Part shown: in pieces, positions 15,748 to 23,760 of the stretch
How the letters are laid out: each line of letters opens with the position of its first letter
How positions within the stretch are numbered: the first letter of the stretch is position 1
Assembly: GCA_963759235.1 (NCBI GenBank)
Contig: CAVWYO010000006.1
Coordinates: 1-64,000, forward strand
Length of the DNA: 64,000 bases
Origin: Bauldia sp963759235
GTDB lineage: Bacteria > Pseudomonadota > Alphaproteobacteria > Rhizobiales > Kaistiaceae
Direction of reading: 5' to 3'
Notes under the pieces: generated by a model
Seen by the model: the letters and a program-made list of their open reading frames with translations, nothing else
What the model was told of the DNA's origin: nothing
The model's database searches: none
Position numbers and translations under genes: made by a program

Positions 15748-16788
15748 TCAGTGATGGCGAGGCGCGGCGATCGAGTTGCGCAAGACCACCGTGCTCGGCA
15801 GCAGCACCCGGCGCGGGGGAAAGACAATGCCGTTGAGCCGGTCGAGAAGCAGCCTGCCGGCTTCGCGACCGACCTCGACCATGTCCCGGTCGATGATGGT
15901 GACCGGCGGTCCGACGACTTCCGAGAGGAGCAGATCGTCCGCCCCCACGAAGGAAAGGTCGCGTGGCACCTCGCGGCGGAGAAGGCGAACCGCCTTGAAC
16001 GCGCCGTAGAAGATGTCGCTGCCGGCCGCGACGATTGCCGTCGGCGGATCGGCACCGGTCAACAGATCGTGGGTCTCGGAGGCGCCGTATTCGGCGCTCT
16101 GCGTTCGCGCCCGGATGAGCCACTCGTCGACGGGAATTCCGGCCTCGCCAAGCGCCCGGCGGAATCCCCGCACCCGCTCACGCCCCGGGCAAATCTTCTC
16201 CGACGCCGTGACCAGCCCGATGCGGCGATGGCCGAGCGCGATCAGGTGCCCGATAACCGTTTCCATGGCGAGCATGTGATCGCTGAAGACGACGTCGGCG
16301 CCGACATCGACGTCCCTGTCGAGGAGCACCACCGGGACCCGCATGCGCCTCAGCTCCTCGATCGTCGTCGCGGCGGTCTCGTCCGCCAGCGTGACGATCA
16401 GCCCGTCCATCTGCCTCTGCCGAACGGCCTGGAGGTATTCGACCTCGCGATCGGGCGAGCGGTTCGACGACAGCGCGAACAAGGTGTAGCCAGCCGGTCC
16501 AAGCACCAACTCGGCGCCGAGCGCGACCTTCGAAAAGACCGGATTGGCGATATCCGGCATCAGGAACCCGATCGTTTTCGTCTTGTTGGTGCGCATCGCC
16601 CGCGCCGCGGCGTTGGGCTGATACCCGACGGAGGCCATCGCGGCGAGCACCTTGGCGCGGGTTTCCCCCGCCACCCGCGCGCTTCCGCCGGCGACCCGCG
16701 ACACCGTGCCTATCGATACGCCGGCGGCCGCCGCGACCTCGCGAATGGTCGGCTGACGCCGCGACCCGATCGGTTGATCGGATGCCAT
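15748..16788 (-). CDS. LacI family transcriptional regulator (rhamnose/fucose locus)
   Basis: A 346-aa LacI-type repressor: helix-turn-helix and hinge PTIREVAAAAGVSIGTVSRVAGG near residues 13-35, RAMRTNKTKTIGFLMPDIANPVFSK linking to the periplasmic-binding-like sugar domain, and GADDLLLSEVVGPPVTIID near the C-terminus. Start at 16,788 gives the usual 12-13 residues before the DNA-binding helix; an upstream TTG/ATG at 16,836/16,833 is possible. It is divergent from the aldo/keto reductase gene. Palindromes centred on ACGT occur at its own start, before the reductase gene, and before the transporter/dehydratase genes, suggesting one sugar-acid or sugar regulon. Confidence 0.88.
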   Translation of the reverse strand: MASDQPIGSRRQPTIREVAAAAGVSIGTVSRVAGGSARVAGETRAKVLAAMASVGYQPNAAARAMRTNKTKTIGFLMPDIANPVFSKVALGAELVLGPAGYTLFALSSNRSPDREVEYLQAVRQRQMDGLIVTLADETAATTIEELRRMRVPVVLLDRDVDVGADVVFSDHMLAMETVIGHLIALGHRRIGLVTASEKICPGRERVRGFRRALGEAGIPVDEWLIRARTQSAEYGASETHDLLTGADPPTAIVAAGSDIFYGAFKAVRLLRREVPRDLSFVGADDLLLSEVVGPPVTIIDRDMVEVGREAGRLLLDRLNGIVFPPRRVLLPSTVVLRNSIAAPRHH

Positions 16789-16799
16789 AACGTTTACAC
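16783..16799. promoter_or_regulatory. Candidate LacI operator A (autoregulation)
   Basis: On the minus strand it reads GTGTAAACGTTATGGCA, an ACGT-centred site overlapping the assigned start codon. It resembles the sites at 16,957, 23,294 and 23,453. It is degenerate on one side. Confidence 0.35.
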
Positions 16800-16956
16800 G
16801 ACCGACCGTTTCATACTTGGAATCTCCGGTCATCAAGGCAGCGTTCCACCATGCGGAACACCAACGCAGGTCTGCCAGCCAGGCCCCGGAATTGCAATAT
16901 TTTTGATCCCGCTCCGCGCGAGGTTGGCCGTGATGAGGCAGCGCCCGTCCTTACGA

Positions 16957-16970
16957 TGTTGACGTTCACA
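16957..16970. promoter_or_regulatory. Candidate LacI operator B (aldo/keto reductase promoter)
   Basis: TGTTGACGTTCACA: TGT...ACA outer bases around a central ACGT, as in LacI-family operators with a central CG. It lies 108-121 bp upstream of the reductase ATG in the divergent promoter region. Confidence 0.45.
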
Positions 16971-17077
16971 TGAAGCTGATCTTTGATCGTGCGGCGGTCG
17001 CGCTTGTCCGGGTGTGTGACGAACAGTCGGGCCGAGCAAGCGCGGACACGGCCATCGAACCGGGAGGAAGACGAGCA

Positions 17078-18100
17078 ATGGATCCATTTCAACGGCGAAA
17101 GCTCGGCCGTTCCGACGTCATGCTGCCGCAGTTCGGCTTCGGCGGCGCCCCGCTTGGCGAACTGTTCACCACGGTGAGCGAAGCCAATTCAGAAGCGACG
17201 CTCGCCGCCGCCTGGAAGGCCGGCGTGCGCTACTACGACACCGCGCCGTGGTATGGCCGCGGGCAGAGCGAGCACCGCCTCGGACGCTTCCTCTATCGGC
17301 AGCCGCGCAACGAATTCCTTCTCTCGACCAAGGTCGGCCGGATTCTCAGAGCCCCCGCCAACCCGGACACCTTCGACCTCGGCATGTGGGCCGGCGGCCT
17401 CTCTTTCGATATCCAGTGGGACTACAGCTATGACGGGATCATGCGGTCGTACGAGGACAGCCTTCAGCGCCTCGGCATGACCCGCATCGACATCCTCATC
17501 ATCCACGATCTCGACTGGTGGCACCACACGACGGACGCCAAGGTGCATGCCTATCTCGCCCAATTGGGGACCAGCGGTTTCCGCGCCCTGGAGGAGTTGA
17601 AGGCGCACGGGCTGATCGGCGCCATCGGCGCCGGGGTCAACGAGCTCGGCACCATTCCGGTCTTTCTTGACATGGTCGACGTCGACTTCTTCATGCTGGC
17701 GCTCCGCTATACGCTCGGCGAGCAGGAGACTCTCGACCGCGAGCTGCCGCTGTGCGCGGAGCGCGGCGTCGGCTTCGTCGTGGCGGGGGTGTTCTCGTCC
17801 GGGCTGTTCGCGACGGGCCCGGTTGAGGGCGCCAAATACAACTACGCCGACGCCACCCCCGAGGATCTCGATCGGGCGACCAGGATTCAGGCGGTGTGCC
17901 AGCGCTACGGGGTGCCGCTCGCCGCCGCGGCGCTGCAGTTCCCCCTCCACCATCCGCTCGCGGCGGCCGTCATCCCCGGCGCCTTCAAGCCGGAGCACGT
18001 CGTCAACAATCTCGCGCTCTTCCGTCACGAGATCCCGGCCGAGCTGTGGGGCGATCTGAAGAAAGAGGGGCTGATCCGGGCCGACGCGCCGACACCCTGA
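17078..18100 (+). CDS. Aldo/keto reductase, L-fucose / D-threo-aldose 1-dehydrogenase type
   Basis: A 340-aa TIM-barrel NAD(P) oxidoreductase. The catalytic tetrad is visible: Asp and Tyr in GVRYYDTAPWYGRGQSEHRLG, Lys in LLSTKVGR, and His in ILIIHDLDWWHH. Length and the long loop after STKVGR match the sugar 1-dehydrogenases that oxidise L-fucose or related aldoses to lactones. ATG at 17,078 follows GGGAGGAAG by 8 bases, so a longer frame from 16,970 is not used. It is divergent from the LacI gene and convergent with the mutarotase gene (23 bp apart). It would perform the first step of a non-phosphorylating sugar pathway, ahead of the lactonase and dehydratase at 23,761-25,831. Confidence 0.85.
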   Translation: MDPFQRRKLGRSDVMLPQFGFGGAPLGELFTTVSEANSEATLAAAWKAGVRYYDTAPWYGRGQSEHRLGRFLYRQPRNEFLLSTKVGRILRAPANPDTFDLGMWAGGLSFDIQWDYSYDGIMRSYEDSLQRLGMTRIDILIIHDLDWWHHTTDAKVHAYLAQLGTSGFRALEELKAHGLIGAIGAGVNELGTIPVFLDMVDVDFFMLALRYTLGEQETLDRELPLCAERGVGFVVAGVFSSGLFATGPVEGAKYNYADATPEDLDRATRIQAVCQRYGVPLAAAALQFPLHHPLAAAVIPGAFKPEHVVNNLALFRHEIPAELWGDLKKEGLIRADAPTP

Positions 18101-18123
18101 CGGCGGGCTGAGGGGCGCCCTCG

Positions 18124-18438
18124 TCAATCCATGTGAAAGACTTCGACCAGCGGCTTCTGGACCGGCGACTTGTCCGGATTGGTGTCCATGATGTCGCTCA
18201 TGAAGTCCCACCACTTCCTGACGATCGGCTCCTCGCCGGGATCGCCGAGCCCGCCCTCGTCGGGCACATGGATGATGGCGAACAGGATATCGGTTTCGGG
18301 GTCGTGGAAGATGGTGTAGTCGCTGGCGCCGCCGCGCGAGATCACCTCCGAGAGCTCCGGCCAGATCTCGTCGTGCCGCTTCTTGTATTCGGCGGCATGG
18401 CCGGGATGGAGCTTCATCTTGAAGCCAATTCTTTTCAT
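18124..18438 (-). CDS. rhaM: L-rhamnose mutarotase family protein
   Basis: A 104-aa protein matching RhaM/RhaU length and sequence: residues Tyr18, His22 and Tyr41, the positions known to bind and act on sugar in E. coli RhaM, are at the same numbers here (EYKKRHDEIWPEL; SDYTIFHD), and the RKWWDFM tryptophans follow. It interconverts alpha and beta anomers of L-rhamnose or a related 6-deoxysugar. It is the last gene of the transporter operon, 67 bp after the receptor gene, and is separated from it by a strong stem-loop. The family includes L-fucose mutarotases, so the exact sugar is open. Confidence 0.9.
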   Translation of the reverse strand: MKRIGFKMKLHPGHAAEYKKRHDEIWPELSEVISRGGASDYTIFHDPETDILFAIIHVPDEGGLGDPGEEPIVRKWWDFMSDIMDTNPDKSPVQKPLVEVFHMD

Positions 18439-18463
18439 GCAACGGGCTCCCGGTTGGAGGAAT

Positions 18464-18493
18464 CCGGCGCCGGCCGATGAGGGCCGGCGCCGG
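18464..18493. promoter_or_regulatory. Strong stem-loop downstream of the sugar receptor gene
   Basis: Perfect 12-bp arms CCGGCGCCGGCC and GGCCGGCGCCGG with a 6-nt loop (GATGAG), located 13 bp after the receptor stop and before the mutarotase gene. No T-run is present, so read-through is expected. Likely to stabilise the receptor message. Confidence 0.6.
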
Positions 18494-18505
18494 CGACCAA
18501 TCGAA

Positions 18506-19510
18506 TTAGAAGTCGAAGTCGTCGATGTTCGACGCGTCGAACACGGTCAGCGCGGCTTGCGTGTTGATCACGCTGTTGTCGCCGACGGTGACGGTGCCGA
18601 GGCCGGGCACGTCGAAGGTGGTGCCGGGCTTGTTCTCGATCGTGCCGTTCTTGACGCCGACCGCGTAGTAGGCGGCAAGCAGGCCTTCATTGTAGGGGCT
18701 CCACAGCTGGAACGCCTTCACCGTGCCGTCCTTGACGAAGCGGCGCATCTGGTTGGGCGTGCCGAGGCCGGTGACCTTGACCTGGTCGGCCTTGCCGGCG
18801 GTCTCGACGACCTGGGCGGTGGCGGCGACGCCGACGGTGGTCGGCGAGATGATGCCCTTGAGGTTCGGATAATTGGCGAGCAGCGCTTCGGCTTCGGTCG
18901 TCGACTTCTGCGGATCGTCGTCGCCGTAGACCGTGGCGACGAGGTTCATCTTGGCGTATTTCGGATTGTTGGCGAGGGCGTTCTTCATCGCCGCGATCCA
19001 CACATTCTGGTCGGGAGCGTCGGTGGTCGCCGACAGGATGGCGATGTCGCCTTCATAGTTGATGAGCGAGCCCATCAACTCGACTTCGTCGGGACCGGTC
19101 TTGGTGAAGTCGACCGGCAGGATCGCCGCGTCGCGGTGGTCCTGGTTGCCGGGCATGTCGGAGTTGACGCTGAAGACCAGCGTGCCACGGCTGCGCGCCC
19201 GATCGAAGATCTGGTTCAGCGCGTCCGGACTGTTCGGCGAGATCGTCAGGACGTTGACGCCGCGCTGGATCTGCGCGGTGACGAACGGGATCTGCGACGT
19301 CGCTTCGGCGGTGGCCGGCGCAACCGTCGAGAACTCGCAGCCGAGTTGCTTGCAGCCGTCCTCGAAGCCCTTGATGATCGAATCGAAATAGGGGTTGCCC
19401 GTGTTCTTCGGGATGTAGACGATCGACACCGGATCGGCGGCAAAGGTCTGGCCGGCGGCCAGAAGCCCGGCACCGACGGTGATGGCGGCAATCAGTTTCT
19501 TACTCAGCAT
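18506..19510 (-). CDS. rhaS: Sugar ABC transporter substrate-binding protein, rhamnose type
   Basis: A 334-aa periplasmic binding protein with a classical signal peptide (residues 1-24, cleaved after TFAAD region) and the periplasmic-binding fold of the ribose/rhamnose group: SIVYIPKNTGNPYFDSIIKGFEDGCKQLG (opening strand and helix), NVLTISPNSPDALNQIFDRARSRG, and KVTGLGTPNQMRRFVKDG. The start at 19,510 has GGGAGG eight bases upstream. It belongs to the operon order ATPase-permease-permease-receptor-mutarotase, resembling the rhizobial rhamnose transporter. Substrate assignment to L-rhamnose or a similar 6-deoxysugar rests on context. Confidence 0.82.
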   Translation of the reverse strand: MLSKKLIAAITVGAGLLAAGQTFAADPVSIVYIPKNTGNPYFDSIIKGFEDGCKQLGCEFSTVAPATAEATSQIPFVTAQIQRGVNVLTISPNSPDALNQIFDRARSRGTLVFSVNSDMPGNQDHRDAAILPVDFTKTGPDEVELMGSLINYEGDIAILSATTDAPDQNVWIAAMKNALANNPKYAKMNLVATVYGDDDPQKSTTEAEALLANYPNLKGIISPTTVGVAATAQVVETAGKADQVKVTGLGTPNQMRRFVKDGTVKAFQLWSPYNEGLLAAYYAVGVKNGTIENKPGTTFDVPGLGTVTVGDNSVINTQAALTVFDASNIDDFDF

Positions 19511-19550
19511 GGGTTCATCCTCCCTGGTTTGCTGACGGTTCGCGCGAGCC

Positions 19551-20555
19551 TCATCTCTGGCTGCGGGAATAGATCAAGTTGGTGGCGATGATGGCGGCGA
19601 TGAGCAGAAGCCCCATCACGGTGAGCTGGGCGGTGATCGAGATGTTGGCGACGGTCATGCCGGTGGCGATGATGACCAGGAGCCACGCCGCCAGGAACGT
19701 CCCGAGGATGGTGCCGCGGCCGCCGAAGATGTAGGTACCGCCGAGCATGACGATCAGCACCATCTGCAATTCGCCGCCGGCGGCAAGGTCGTAGCGGACC
19801 GAGCCGAGGCGCGAGGCGGTCATCAGCCCGGCAATGGCGCTGGTCAGCCCGGAGGCGATGAACAGCCCCATCTTGATCCGCCCGGCGCGGATGCCGGCGT
19901 GCCGGGCGGCGATCACATTGGTGCCGATCTGATAGATCTGCCGGCCGAAGATGGTCATCGACAGGATCAGGCCGAGGACGATCGACGCGGCGACGAAGAT
20001 GATGACCGGCACCGGCACGATGCCGACCGTGACGAAGTCGATGCCGACGAACCAGCTCGGATAGGAGCCGATCGACTTGTCGCCGACGAGCACCTGGGCG
20101 ATGCCCCGGAAGAGGGTGAGGGTGCCGATGGTGGCGATGATCGAGGGAAGCTTGAGCACGGTGACGAGGATGCCGTTGAGGCCTCCCATGATCAGCCCGG
20201 AAGCGAGGCTCACCACCATCGCCACCGGGATCGAGGCGCCCTGGCGGAAGGCAACGGCGAACAGGCAGGCGGACAGCGCCATCATCGACGCCGGCGACAG
20301 GTCGATCTCGCCGGAGATGATCACCATGGTCAGCACCAGGGCGACGATGCAGTACTCGATGTAGTAGGTGGCGCTTTCGAGGATGAAGCTGGCATCGGCG
20401 AAGAACGGCGACAGCCGGGAGGCGACGATGGTGGCGATGACCAGGAAGACGAAGGTCGCGGTTTCCGGGCGGACGAGGATCACCTGCCAGCGGGGCCGCG
20501 GCGCCGCCACGTCGCGCGCGGTGATCGCCTCCTGGCTCTTTTCGGCGATGGTCAT
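19551..20555 (-). CDS. rhaQ: Sugar ABC transporter permease (rhamnose type), second subunit
   Basis: A 334-aa CUT2-family permease with eight to ten hydrophobic segments. MVIISGEIDLSPASMMALSA (about residue 75) is the conserved G-E-I-D-L-S motif after the third segment, GLNGILVTVLKLPSIIATIGTL is the central motif, and FGGRGTILGTFLAA the C-terminal one. It overlaps the upstream permease gene by 4 bp (20,552-20,555), and the start ATG at 20,555 was chosen for this coupling. The larger frame that continues upstream is an out-of-frame reading. Works with the partner permease and ATPase of the same operon. Confidence 0.88.
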   Translation of the reverse strand: MTIAEKSQEAITARDVAAPRPRWQVILVRPETATFVFLVIATIVASRLSPFFADASFILESATYYIEYCIVALVLTMVIISGEIDLSPASMMALSACLFAVAFRQGASIPVAMVVSLASGLIMGGLNGILVTVLKLPSIIATIGTLTLFRGIAQVLVGDKSIGSYPSWFVGIDFVTVGIVPVPVIIFVAASIVLGLILSMTIFGRQIYQIGTNVIAARHAGIRAGRIKMGLFIASGLTSAIAGLMTASRLGSVRYDLAAGGELQMVLIVMLGGTYIFGGRGTILGTFLAAWLLVIIATGMTVANISITAQLTVMGLLLIAAIIATNLIYSRSQR

Positions 20556-21547
20556 GACGCCGTCCCCGTCACCAGACCCTTCAGCCCGCCTTCGCGCACG
20601 GTGCGGTCGATGATCAGCGCCACGACGATGACGGCGCCGTAGATCGCCTCTTCCCAGAAGCCGGAGACGCGCAGGATCGGCAGCGCCACCTGAACGGCGC
20701 CGAGGAGGAGCACGCCGAGCACGGTGCCGGCGACCGAGCCGACGCCGCCGTTGATGCTGACCCCGCCGATGACCACCGCGGCGATGACCGTGAACTCGAA
20801 GCCGACGCCGGTGATCCCCGGATTCACGTAGCCGAAGCGGGCGGCGTAGATGATGCCGGCGAGGCCGGCGAGCGCCCCGGAAAGGGTGAAGACGAGGAGC
20901 GTCACCGGCATGACCCGGATGCCGCGGAGCGGCGCCGCCGCCGGGTTGGAGCCGATGGCGTAGATCTGCCGGCCCACCTGGCTGTGATTGAGGAAGAGAT
21001 AGGTGGCGAAGGCGACGGCGAAGGCGATGATGACGATCCACGGCAAGCCGATCGGCGACGTCTGAGCCATGCGGATCAACGGTTCGGGAATGTAGTTGGG
21101 ATCGATCTGCTTGGAGCCCGAAATGATGAACAGAAGGCCGCGATAGAGGCTGAGCGTGCCGAGGGTGACGATGATCGACGGCAGATTGAAGATGGTGACG
21201 ATCAGCCCATTGAACAGGCCGAGGCCGGCGCCGGAGACGATGGCGAGGGCAAAGCCGACGGCCAGCGGCCAGTCGGGATGGTCGCGGAACACCATCCCGG
21301 CGAGGATCGCCGAGAAGCCGAGGATCGAGCCGATCGAAAGATCGACGTGGCGGGCGATGATGACCATCATCTCGCCCATCGCCGCCACCATGACCAGCGG
21401 GATCGCGAGAAGCACGATGCGCCCGGTGTCGGGCGTCAGAAAGCGCGGCTCGATAGCGCCGACCACCGCGCAGAAGACGACCAGCATCACCAGGATGCCT
21501 GCCTCGCGGGCGCGCAAGATGTGGCCGAGCGCGGTGGCGATGCTCAT
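20552..21547 (-). CDS. rhaP: Sugar ABC transporter permease (rhamnose type), first subunit
   Basis: A 331-aa CUT2 permease: MVIIARHVDLSIGSILGFSA (the D-L-S-x-G-S motif), LFNGLIVTIFNLPSIIVTLGTLSLYRG, and GGVSINGGVGSVAGTVLG near the C-terminus. It overlaps the ATPase stop by 4 bp (ATGA at 21,544-21,547) and its own stop overlaps the next permease start by 4 bp, so the block is a tightly coupled operon. Two dissimilar permeases in one CUT2 operon is the rhaPQ-type arrangement, in contrast to single-permease systems elsewhere in this window. Confidence 0.88.
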   Translation of the reverse strand: MSIATALGHILRAREAGILVMLVVFCAVVGAIEPRFLTPDTGRIVLLAIPLVMVAAMGEMMVIIARHVDLSIGSILGFSAILAGMVFRDHPDWPLAVGFALAIVSGAGLGLFNGLIVTIFNLPSIIVTLGTLSLYRGLLFIISGSKQIDPNYIPEPLIRMAQTSPIGLPWIVIIAFAVAFATYLFLNHSQVGRQIYAIGSNPAAAPLRGIRVMPVTLLVFTLSGALAGLAGIIYAARFGYVNPGITGVGFEFTVIAAVVIGGVSINGGVGSVAGTVLGVLLLGAVQVALPILRVSGFWEEAIYGAVIVVALIIDRTVREGGLKGLVTGTAS

Positions 21548-23091
21548 TCGGCCGTTTCCCACCCGTGGTGATGGACGCCGGTGCGCGGCACCGCCGCCTG
21601 CATGATCGTCTCCTGGGTCGCCTCGTTGCGCGGGATCGTTGCCGTAAGCCGCCCTTCGGACATGACCATGACGCGATCGGAGAGTGCCAGCAACTCGGGC
21701 AGCTCCGACGAGATGAGGAGAATCGCGCGGCCGGCGGCGGCCAGCTCGCCGATGATGTCGTAGAACTCCGCCTTGACGCCGATGTCGATGCCGCGGGTCG
21801 GTTCGTCGAGAATGAGAATGCCCGGATCGGTCAGCAGCCACCGCGCCAGGATGGCCTTTTGCTGATTGCCGCCCGACAGTTCGCCCATCGGCTGGCGAAG
21901 GTTGGCCAGACGAATGTGCAGCCGGTCCACCGAATCGCTGGCAAGCGAGCGCTCGACCGCGCGCTTGATGACGCCGCCCGGCGCGATCTTCCCGGGCACC
22001 GCGACGGAGATGTTCGATTCGACCGAGAGCGTGCGGAAGATGCCGGCGATGGCGCGGTCCTCCGGAACGAAGGCGATGCCAAGCGCAATGGCGTCCGAGG
22101 AATCGCGAATAACGACCGGCTTGCCGTCGACCCGGATGGTCCCGCGCTCGGCCGGAACAATGCCGAATAGCGCCCGCGCCACGTCGGTGCGTCCGGCGCC
22201 GACCAAGCCGCCGAGGCCGAGCACCTCGCCGCGGTGGAGTTCGAACCCGATATCCTCGAAGCGACCGGCAAGGGTCAGCCCTTCGACCGCGAGCGCCACG
22301 TTGCCGATTGTCGTATCGTCCTTGTGGAGGAACTCCTTCAGCGGCCGGCCGATCATCAGCCGGATGATCTCGTCGTTTGACAGCGACTCGGTGGTTGCCG
22401 TCGCGACCTTCTCTCCGTCGCGGAAGATGGTGACCCGGTCGCAGATCGCCCGCACCTCCTCGAGCCGGTGACTGATGAAGATGACGGTGCGCCCCTCCTC
22501 GCGGAGCCGGCCGATGATACCGAACAGCGTCTCCACTTCCTTCGGGGTTAGTGCCGCCGTCGGTTCGTCCATGATGATGAGCCGGCTGTCGCTGACGAGG
22601 GCGCGGGCAATCTCCACCATCTGCTGATCGGCGATCGAGAGTCCGCGCATCGGCTTGGTGACGTCGAGGGCCACCCCGAGGAGATCCATCAGGCGCCTTG
22701 CCTCCTGCGCCAGCTCCGCCCAGCGCACCCGTCCGAGCGGGCCGCCGCGCGTCCGGCCGAGCACGAGATTCTCGGCGACGCTGAGATCGGGGAAAGAGAT
22801 CGGCTCCTGGTGGATGAGGGTTATCCCGAGCCGCTGCGCCTCGAGCGGGCTCGACACCGTGACCTCGGCGCCGGCGAAGGTGATCGAACCGCGCGTTGGC
22901 CGATAGATTCCGGAAAGGATCTTCGCAAAGGTCGACTTGCCGGCGCCGTTCTCGCCGACCAGGGCATGCACCTCGCCTTCGGCCAGATCGAGATCGACGT
23001 TGCTCAGGACCTCGATGCCCGCGAACGACTTCGAAATCTGGCGGGCGCTGACGATCGGCGCGGCAACGACGTCTGCTTCCGATGCGCTCAT
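21544..23091 (-). CDS. rhaT: Sugar ABC transporter ATP-binding protein (rhamnose type)
   Basis: A 515-aa two-domain ATPase of the CUT2 family. Domain 1: Walker A GENGAGKST near residue 46, degenerate signature LSIADQQMVEIARAL, Walker B LIIMDEPTAALTPKE. Domain 2: LSGGNQQKAILARWLL and LILDEPTRGIDIGVK. The family powers import of monosaccharides. It is the first gene of the transporter operon; the 669-bp region upstream holds candidate LacI and GntR operators and separates it from the divergent dehydratase gene. Confidence 0.9.
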   Translation of the reverse strand: MSASEADVVAAPIVSARQISKSFAGIEVLSNVDLDLAEGEVHALVGENGAGKSTFAKILSGIYRPTRGSITFAGAEVTVSSPLEAQRLGITLIHQEPISFPDLSVAENLVLGRTRGGPLGRVRWAELAQEARRLMDLLGVALDVTKPMRGLSIADQQMVEIARALVSDSRLIIMDEPTAALTPKEVETLFGIIGRLREEGRTVIFISHRLEEVRAICDRVTIFRDGEKVATATTESLSNDEIIRLMIGRPLKEFLHKDDTTIGNVALAVEGLTLAGRFEDIGFELHRGEVLGLGGLVGAGRTDVARALFGIVPAERGTIRVDGKPVVIRDSSDAIALGIAFVPEDRAIAGIFRTLSVESNISVAVPGKIAPGGVIKRAVERSLASDSVDRLHIRLANLRQPMGELSGGNQQKAILARWLLTDPGILILDEPTRGIDIGVKAEFYDIIGELAAAGRAILLISSELPELLALSDRVMVMSEGRLTATIPRNEATQETIMQAAVPRTGVHHHGWETAE

Positions 23092-23293
23092 CTGACCTCA
23101 CCCAAACCGAAGCGAGAGCATCACAGCACACGCCTCGCCGACAAGGGTTGCCGGACGGCAGGCCATCGTCGTCGCCCGCTCAGCCGGGACAGCCATTGGA
23201 GCGAATTGGAAAACGGCACATCAAACGTCCTCCCCGCGGGTTGCGGCCTTCGACGCCGCTTTTGTCCGCCACCACCCTCCTCGCCTTAGCCCA

Positions 23294-23307
23294 TGAAAAC
23301 GTCAACA
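23294..23307. promoter_or_regulatory. Candidate LacI operator C
   Basis: TGAAAACGTCAACA, ACGT-centred with TG/CA outer bases; its right half CAACA matches the reverse complement of the left half (TGTTG) of operator B at 16,957. It lies 202 bp upstream of the transporter ATPase start. Confidence 0.45.
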
Positions 23308-23452
23308 TGTCTACGCCCATCCGTCAAGTTTCTCGCCGAGACCCCTGACCGGTTATGGCGAGGCATCGGACTGTCCGTTTCGTCAGATTCCTGTCGGTTT
23401 CTCGTATCCAACGGTCGAACACGAACACACCGGGGCAGCCTCGAGGCCGTCG

Positions 23453-23467
23453 TGAAAACGTTGATCA
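23453..23467. promoter_or_regulatory. Candidate LacI operator D
   Basis: TGAAAACGTTGATCA shares TGAAAACGT with operator C, 159 bp away. Two spaced sites could allow looping by a tetrameric LacI protein; this is inferred. Confidence 0.4.
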
Positions 23468-23524
23468 CGATGGCGCTCTTGAGCGATCCCATGCCCAACC
23501 TCTCCCGGAATCCCTTGAACGCTA

Positions 23525-23553
23525 ATTTGCCAGACAAGTATTTGTTTGACAAC
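23525..23553. promoter_or_regulatory. Tandem GntR (FCD-type) candidate operators
   Basis: Two direct copies, ATTTGCCAGACAAG and ATTTGTTTGACAAC, 15 bp apart. Each has the TTTG...GACAA arrangement seen in operators of FadR-subfamily GntR regulators. They precede the dehydratase-lactonase-GntR operon by about 210 bp and are a plausible autoregulatory site for that GntR protein. Confidence 0.4.
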
Positions 23554-23760
23554 TTTGTCCTCCCTCGCCAACACTGAACGCACCCATCCATCAGAGATGG
23601 CGCGGCGCGGACAGCGGGCGGGAGGACCGATGGCGACCGAGAGCACCTATCCGACACGCTCCGCCTCTTTCAACGACACGCCGCCCATGCCCGGCGAGGC
23701 AGCCCGCGCCCATCTTGCGGCGGAAGTCCGACTGTTTCCCGTCTAGTCCGGAGATTGCAC

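Larger units (their letters stand above)
23092..23760. other. Divergent promoter region (669 bp) between transporter and dehydratase operons
   Basis: I see no credible gene. Short open frames (for example 23,293-23,577 on plus and 23,286-23,657 on minus) have no family features, no good ribosome site and overlap each other. The region contains two ACGT-centred LacI-like sites (23,294 and 23,453) and a tandem GntR-like site (23,525-23,553), and it is locally AT-richer than its surroundings around 23,440-23,580. Confidence 0.65.

Noticed and set aside
23286..23657. Short open frames in the 669-bp intergenic region
   Set aside because: Overlapping on both strands, no convincing ribosome site, no recognisable domain, and located on candidate operators.
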